Shown here: positions 58,266 to 64,000 of the stretch, piece by piece
Layout of the letters: each line of letters starts with the position of its first letter
How positions within the stretch are numbered: the stretch's first letter is position 1
Assembly (NCBI GenBank): GCA_020698575.1
Contig: CM036245.1
Coordinates: 11,798,979-11,862,978 of the forward strand
Origin: Bostrychus sinensis
Lineage: Eukaryota; Chordata; Actinopteri; Gobiiformes; Eleotridae
DNA: 64,000 nt
Reading direction: 5' to 3'
Made by a program: the position numbers and the translations under genes
The notes under the pieces: model-generated
Seen by the model: the letters and a program-made list of their open reading frames with translations, nothing else
Told to the model about the DNA's origin: nothing
Databases searched by the model: none

Positions 58266-58369
58266 ATGTTAAGTATGGTCCTAGCTCCTGAAGACAAGTA
58301 GCTTTTTTAATCTAAATATTTTTGTGTGACTTTTTCACTCCTCTCTGTACATCAGGGGCATGCCTCTAC

Positions 58370-58900
58370 TGTTCACTCTGTATTTCACCCTCACAGAGAG
58401 AGACAGATGGAGAATCCAATAAGCTCTGGGGAATCAATTGCCACGATGAGGACTTTTAATGAGCGTGTTGCTTGAAGGCCTAATTCTCCAAAACAAAACA
58501 AAACAAAAGGAGCACATTCAGAGCAAAGAGCCGAAATAATTCTTCCACTTTTCCCCCCTTAAGACCAGCACCTCCCCGCCTCTCCAGCCCCATCCCTCGG
58601 TCCGAGCCGGTGCAGTGACAGGTAGATTAAGGGCCTTGATAGATGCCCTTCTCTGTATCTCCCTCTCTCCATCTCCTCCTCCTCCTCCCTCCACTCCCAT
58701 ACGTACATCCATCATGGCCGCCGGTGTAATTGCGACTGCGTAGAGCTGGCACAGGGAGCCTCCATCCATCTCCTTAACAACAAACAGTCAGGAGGACGGA
58801 TGGCGCTGCACTCTCCAGTTAATCTCCATCTATAAAGGGGGAGGAGGAGGAGGAGGTGGAGGAGGTGCTGCTGGTGGAGAGGGGAGGAAAATAACAGAAG
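58370..58900. other. Complex non-coding block with CT- and GA-rich tracts
   Basis: 58390-58500 (AATCAATTGCCACGATGAGG, TTTTAATGAGCGTGTTGCTT) and 58600-58820 are non-repetitive apart from CTCC runs. No coding frame is supported. Candidate regulatory sequence only. Confidence 0.3.
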
Positions 58901-59050
58901 GGAAAAAGGTAGTGTTGGCTTACTATAAACAAAATGAGATGGAGTTGGCTATGATAACAGGGAAAAAAGGGATGGTCTAGGGTTTTAGGTAAAAGCTGCG
59001 TTTCCCAAACTTGACCTGGGTTCACCCTGAACCCCCCCCCCACCCTGTTC

Positions 59051-59401
59051 CAGTGAGTCTCAAACTTTTTTAAGTACCTCCTATGAAAATATTTGGCTTT
59101 CCAAGCACCAGCGTTAATGGACTCCAATGAAAGGGCAAAACAAGGACTAAACTGGCACTAAATCAGGATTAAACCTGTATTAAACAAGGACTTAAACTGG
59201 ACTAAACCTATAGACTAAACCAGAAGAGAGACAGGTCTAAACCAAAACTAAACAAGGACTAAGCCAACACTAAACCAGGACTTAGTGGTACTTCAAATGT
59301 AATCACCAACCAGAGCAGGACTAAAATGAACAAAACTAGATCTAAATTAAACTCAATCAGAGCTGCAAGCCGCCCGTGTACCACAAGTTTGGGAACCACT
59401 G
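59051..59401 (+). mobile_element. hAT-like element with AGGACTAAACC-type interior
   Basis: The ends CAGTGAGTCTCAAACTTTTT (59051) and AAGTTTGGGAACCACTG (to 59401) are imperfect inverted repeats. The interior 59125-59350 contains GGACTAAACTGG-type units. Flanks CCCTGTTC (59043-59050) and CCCTGTCC (59402-59409) match at 7 of 8. Confidence 0.8.
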
Positions 59402-59587
59402 CCCTGTCCCAATTAGTCTTGTTTAATATATTTCATTTTTTCAGATATCAGAGCTTATTATTCTTGTTAGACCTTCTCAAATGACTTGATGCATTATGAG
59501 TTTATACCTCCTGCTGTTTTCTAAATAGTGAAGTTTGTAATTATTTGGCTGTAAGATTAAACAGTTAAAATTGGTTCATGAGGTGTT

Positions 59588-59705
59588 TCTGTTGCCACTT
59601 GGTCTTCTTCCTTTTGGCTTTTCCTTTCGCCACAGCAAATCATCTGCATGGCTTTTAGTATTTGCATAATTATATGGCATAGGTTTTTAGACCGGATGCC
59701 TTTAG
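59588..59705 (-). repeat. SINE-like remnant, inverted
   Basis: CCTTTCGCCACAGCAAATCA ... ATAGGTTTTTAGACCGGATGCC is the reverse complement of the 10405/52492 family tail. Confidence 0.6.
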
Positions 59706-60844
59706 TTTATTATTTATTTAACATGGGACCACACAAAGCTACTTTACACCAGATTTAGTTATGCCAAAGATCACCAACAATATTTATTTTTAGGGATCTT
59801 TTTTATTTTATTTTATTTTTTCCTGTGCCATGTAGAATCTAAAAAAACAACTTCCATTAAAACCCATTGTAAACTTTTTGGTGCTAAAAAAAAAAATCCC
59901 AAATCCATCTAAATTATTGTTGTTGATAGTATTTGAGAGACCCCAGGCTGTTATATCCCCTCCTAGAAAATCCACTTTGCATTGCGAATATTAAAAATAT
60001 TTAATTTTGTGTGTGTGTGTATGTGTGTGTGTGTTTTTTTTTTTCAACAAAAAAATGTAGATGCTATTACATTCACTGGCGTAAAAAGGGTTAAATATCC
60101 TGAAAATAACTAAATATTTGGAATTTATGGTCAGGGCAGAAGTTGATTAAAAGATGTGTGCAAAAAAAGTAGAAAAAATATTAAGGTATACTATTTTTAT
60201 AATGTTTTGTGACACTCAGAGTGGGAACACTTTTGTCAGTGAACAGAAGCAACATCACAAATTTAGTTAGAGAGTGTAAAAATGAAGTAATATTAGATTT
60301 GTGTTTAGAAAATGTACATTAGTGATCAAATGCACACCTGAGACAAGAAAAGTAACTAGAAAAGGTAAAAACCACTCCAAAGCTATCAAAACTTGAAAAG
60401 GACACTTTTGTCCTCATTCAGGCACAAGGGTTAATTACCTTACACTAGTTCCAGTAAGTATTTTACACAAGTACATTTTACAAGAAAATACAAAAAAATA
60501 TACTTTGTGGGTAATTTTGGAAGATAAAAATCTTCGAGGGAAAAATGTTACCTCTGCTTGAGTCAATGTATTACCCAACCTCGGTAGGTAGCCTTGCAAT
60601 AAGTGTATAGGTTCGAGTTATGTTTGAGAGCAATAGTTAGTAGTAGTAATAGTAGTAGTAGTAGTAGTAGTAAAATTGGAGAACATAAAGTCAGAAAGAA
60701 ACACTATGTTATGAAGCAGGATGAAAAAAGTGAGTCCAAGTCTCAAAGTCTAAGTCGTGCTAAAAAAACATGATTTTTTTTAACTATTAAATACACATTA
60801 AGGATCACACTCTTCTGTATTTCTGAAGTGATGAAACTTTTCCC

Positions 60845-61090
60845 CACTAAACTAAACTCCAGTCTGCATCAATCATTCGCAGGCCTGCATCCCCCGAGCT
60901 CGACTGGGACCTCGAGTAAAAAAAGTTTGCAAACTGGCTGCCAAAGCTGGTCGATATAGGGCCTTGATTTGCTCGATGCCAGTGAGAAAGAAGCAGAAGA
61001 AATGGAAGGAGGGTGTGAAATTTATGTGGACATGACCAGACGACCCGGTAACAGGAGAGGTGCCGGCCCATAAAAATACACTCCATATAA
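60845..61090. other. Complex non-coding block, candidate regulatory DNA
   Basis: Non-repetitive sequence with balanced composition (GCATCAATCATTCGCAGGCC, AAACTGGCTGCCAAAGCTGG, GGGCCTTGATTTGCTCGATG). The frames across it lack recognisable protein features. Confidence 0.3.
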
Positions 61091-61477
61091 GCCCCTCCCG
61101 TTCGCCTCTTTCTCCTCGGTTTCCTCCATCCTTCTGCTTCCTCCCCGACGCAGGTGGCAGGGGGGTCAGGGTTCTCACATGTTTAAGGTGTTTGCGTGAG
61201 GTTTCCTGGAGGTCACGGCAGCCATATTTTCTCAATGGCAGAGTCACCGGAGTCAACAAGGCTGGGTGACCCTACGTTGCTCTCATGTGTGCTTAAATAA
61301 CGGCTACACTCACCCAAAAGTCCAGATTGATAATGTGATATGTGATTGAACTCCTGACTTTTTGAACCGTGGATGTTGCAAGTGCACTGGTTGGACCATT
61401 ATTTCTGTTTAAACTTTCCATCTTTCTCACATTTGTTTGTAAAATTCCTTCATTTATCTTCTTCTGTTTATTTCCAT

Positions 61478-61660
61478 TAGGGGTGATGGGTGACTGGAGC
61501 CCTTCCCATCTGCTATGGGCCTTAGCCGGGGTCCACCCAGGACAGTGGCCAGTGACACAGAGACACAGACAACCCGCAGTAAGAAAGTTTGTGTCGGTCG
61601 AGGATTGGACTCACAACCTCCTAGCTGGAAGGTAAGAGCACTAACTGCAGAAGGGGGAAG
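61478..61660 (-). repeat. SINE-like remnant, inverted
   Basis: GGGGTGATGGGTGACTGGAG, GGGCCTTAGCCGGGGTCCAC and AGGATTGGACTCACAACCTC are the reverse complement of the SINE body plus tRNA-like head seen elsewhere in the window. Confidence 0.6.
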
Positions 61661-62682
61661 CTGCACTGGGGCCCAGGACATGAGGGGGCCCCAATGAGAG
61701 TCCTATATTGGTGGGTGATGTTCAGTCTGGGCAGTAAACGGCAAGCATGACTCCATTTAAAGCTTTTCTTATGATTAAAAAAGCTTAAAAAAAGTATGAT
61801 ACACATAATTCCATCACAGTTTTTACTTATTGCTTTCTATGTTTAGTTGAACAATAATAAACATCTAATTTTTTATGGCACTGAAATGTTTGAATACTTT
61901 AAGGAAAGTAGTAGTCGACTTTAAGAAAGAACAGTGCACTTTTTTATCATCTACATCTTGTAGCCAAACTTAAATCTATTTTATCATTTACAGATTTTGA
62001 GCGCATAATCCATGCTTTTATCTCATCATGTCTGAACTACTGTAATGCATTTTATTCTCTGGCTTTTATATTGTTTTGTTTTTTATTTACATCATTGTTT
62101 TTATACGTATGTATTGTTATTTTATTGTATTGCTCTTATTTGTTTTTATTATTATTTTAACGGGGACTAGTGGAGGTAAATGGAGTAATTTATTGTTATT
62201 TATTATTTATGTGCAGCACTTTGGAAACTATCTTGTTTTGGAAAATGTTTAACTGAATGTGATTCACATCTTAAGGGCTTTTCCTGAAAACTTTAAGCAC
62301 TTTAAAAATGCCTTATGTCCAAAACTGAGTCCTAATGTATGAGCCGAAGCATTAAGACAAAACAATTCAATCAATTCTGCTCCTTGGTCGGACTTTGGAC
62401 TTCCCAAGCTTAAATAAACAAGACACAGACTTTGTACTGTGCAAGGTGATCAAAGTGATTGCAGTTGTCCTCCAGAAGTGTTGAGTGTTTCTTCACAGTA
62501 GAGCAGCACCTATGTATTGAACAATTATAGTTCGTTTCGGCATAATATAGGTTCAAGAGTTGACTCCAGCGGTTTATCAAATGTCTCTGCTCTCTCCCCT
62601 GTGATTTCCTGTCACTTCTCAACAATCCTGCCTAATAAATAATTTTGTGTCCATCTTTCATGTCTCATAAGTCACTTACTTC

Positions 62683-63320
62683 CAGAGCTGGAAAGTAACA
62701 AAGTAAATTTAGCTGAGTACTGTACTTAAGAATAGTTTTTGAGAATCTGTACTTTACTTCAATAGTATTTTTAGGAGTAACTTTCTACTTTCACTCCACT
62801 ATATGACTGACTTACACCATAAAGGTAATAATTTACTACATAATACTACTCATTTACTCTCAGGAACTAAAAAGAAACTCTGGACACTGTCTGGAAGTGA
62901 TTTAGCTTTTGCTCTGAACATTATTTCCTCGATTCTATAATAAACCAGTTTAAAAATAATTGATTAGTATGGTTATAATACCCAGCCTTATTTATAATAC
63001 ATATGACTTGTTTTTGCAGTAGAAGAATCTATTATGGTTTTATAAATTTATCCACACATATCCTCACTAAAATGATGCAAAATGTATTGTATTCATATTT
63101 TTGGAGCTGCAAATCTGTCATTTTACCCAAAATTCTTGACATTTGAAATACATTGGAAAAATAAAGTGTGTTTTTTTGACTTACTACTTTGAATACTTTT
63201 TGAAAGCACATACTCCAGTACTTTAACTTAGCAACTTTTACTTGTATTGGAGTAATGTTTGACCTGGAGGAGCTGTACTTTTACTCAAGTAATGAAGCTG
63301 AGTACTTATGTCCAGCTCTG
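62683..63320. mobile_element. 638-bp hAT-like element of the GAGTACTTT family
   Basis: The ends CAGAGCTGGAAAGTA (62683) and TACTTATGTCCAGCTCTG (to 63320) are inverted. The flanks CTTACTTC (62675-62682) and GTTACTTC (63321-63328) match at 7 of 8. A second copy, truncated at its ends, is at 47887-48580. Confidence 0.8.
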
Positions 63321-63544
63321 GTTACTTCACAGACTTTCGACTCTGAGGTACAGGACACAGCGTCCCTCTCTCTGCCTGTTGTTTCCTGTTTTCTAGCCCT
63401 GGGCATCGCCTGCAGTGAGGCCGGACTTTAGAAGATTCGCACCTTGACTCTGCACGAGAGCACAAATACAAGTAAACAGCATGCACACAAAGCCATACAG
63501 ACACACAGAGGCAGCAACGACATGAGCAGTGCAGTGATTTGGTA

Positions 63545-64000
63545 AAGGTTTTTACACCGAATGCCTGTCCTGATGCTATCTGCCTTCATTTATCCAGGCT
63601 TGGGATGGGCACAAAGAGTACACTAGCTGGATTGTAGTATAAAAATGTTGAAGTAGTGGCAATAATAGAGAAATCCAGCCACAAAAGATCAAAAGTTGGT
63701 GTAATCTTTGTGTCTCAAGCCTGGATAAATGGCAATTGTACATTTACTAATTGGAGTAGTAGTGGTAATAATAGCAGTAGTAGTTGTAGTAGTAGTCAAA
63801 CTAATTGCAGTGATGATAGTAGGATGACGTAAGTAGCAGTAGGACTTTAACTGCAGCAACCCTTTCCATTTATCCAGGCTTGGGACTGGCACAAAGAGTA
63901 CACTGGCTGGATTGTAGAAGAAAAATGTTGTAGTAGTGGCAATAACAGTAAAATCCGGTCAAAAAAGGTCATAAATTTGTGTATTCTTCATGTCTCAAGC
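63545..64000. repeat. Duplicated SINE-like units with GTAGTA triplets
   Basis: About 63590-63720 and 63870-64000 are direct repeats (TTTATCCAGGCTTGGGAT/CTGGCACAAAGAGTACACT, GCTGGATTGTAG, AAAAATGTTG, AGTAGTGGCAATAA). Between them are an inverted fragment (CTCAAGCCTGGATAAATGGC, 63715) and a GTAGTA-rich patch (63755-63800). The second unit runs off the end of the window. Confidence 0.7.

Overview
This is nuclear DNA from a ray-finned fish, almost certainly a teleost. The genes have GT-AG introns, the proteins match known vertebrate families, and the spacer DNA is full of short non-autonomous hAT-type elements, tRNA-derived SINE remnants, non-LTR retrotransposon fragments and very long microsatellites. 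There is no bacterial or viral gene organisation.

Layout. 1-1.6 kb: the last two coding exons of CAB39 (MO25-alpha), plus strand. 5.7-12.9 kb: complete ITM2C (BRI3), six coding exons, plus strand. 17.9-30.7 kb: a tandem array of four single-exon class A GPCR genes on the minus strand; three are intact and the fourth has a frameshift in TM1. The order and orientation CAB39(+), ITM2C(+), receptor(-) is the same as CAB39-ITM2C-GPR55 on human 2q37, so the array is probably a lineage-specific expansion at the GPR55 position. 32.4-33.7 kb: a decayed non-LTR retrotransposon. 36.0-49.7 kb: PRSS16 (thymus-specific serine protease, family S28), 13 coding exons on the plus strand, with an intact catalytic triad but one extra base in exon 4. 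49.7-64 kb: no gene recognised, only mobile-element remnants, simple repeats and some complex, possibly conserved, non-coding blocks.

The genes do not form a pathway. CAB39 is a scaffold for the LKB1-STRAD kinase complex. ITM2C is a type II membrane protein processed by furin. The GPCRs are probably lipid or nucleotide-like receptors. PRSS16 is an endosomal or lysosomal peptidase of thymic epithelium.

The most notable features are: (i) the receptor array, where the paralogues are nearly identical except in extracellular loop 2; (ii) a transposon insertion whose empty site is still visible in the sister duplicates; (iii) a family of hAT-like elements whose interior is an 11-bp minisatellite (consensus AGGACTAAACC), three copies of which have 8-bp target duplications; (iv) a group of foldback elements inside PRSS16 introns; and (v) single-base frameshifts in PRSS16 and in the fourth GPCR, each in an otherwise clean reading frame.
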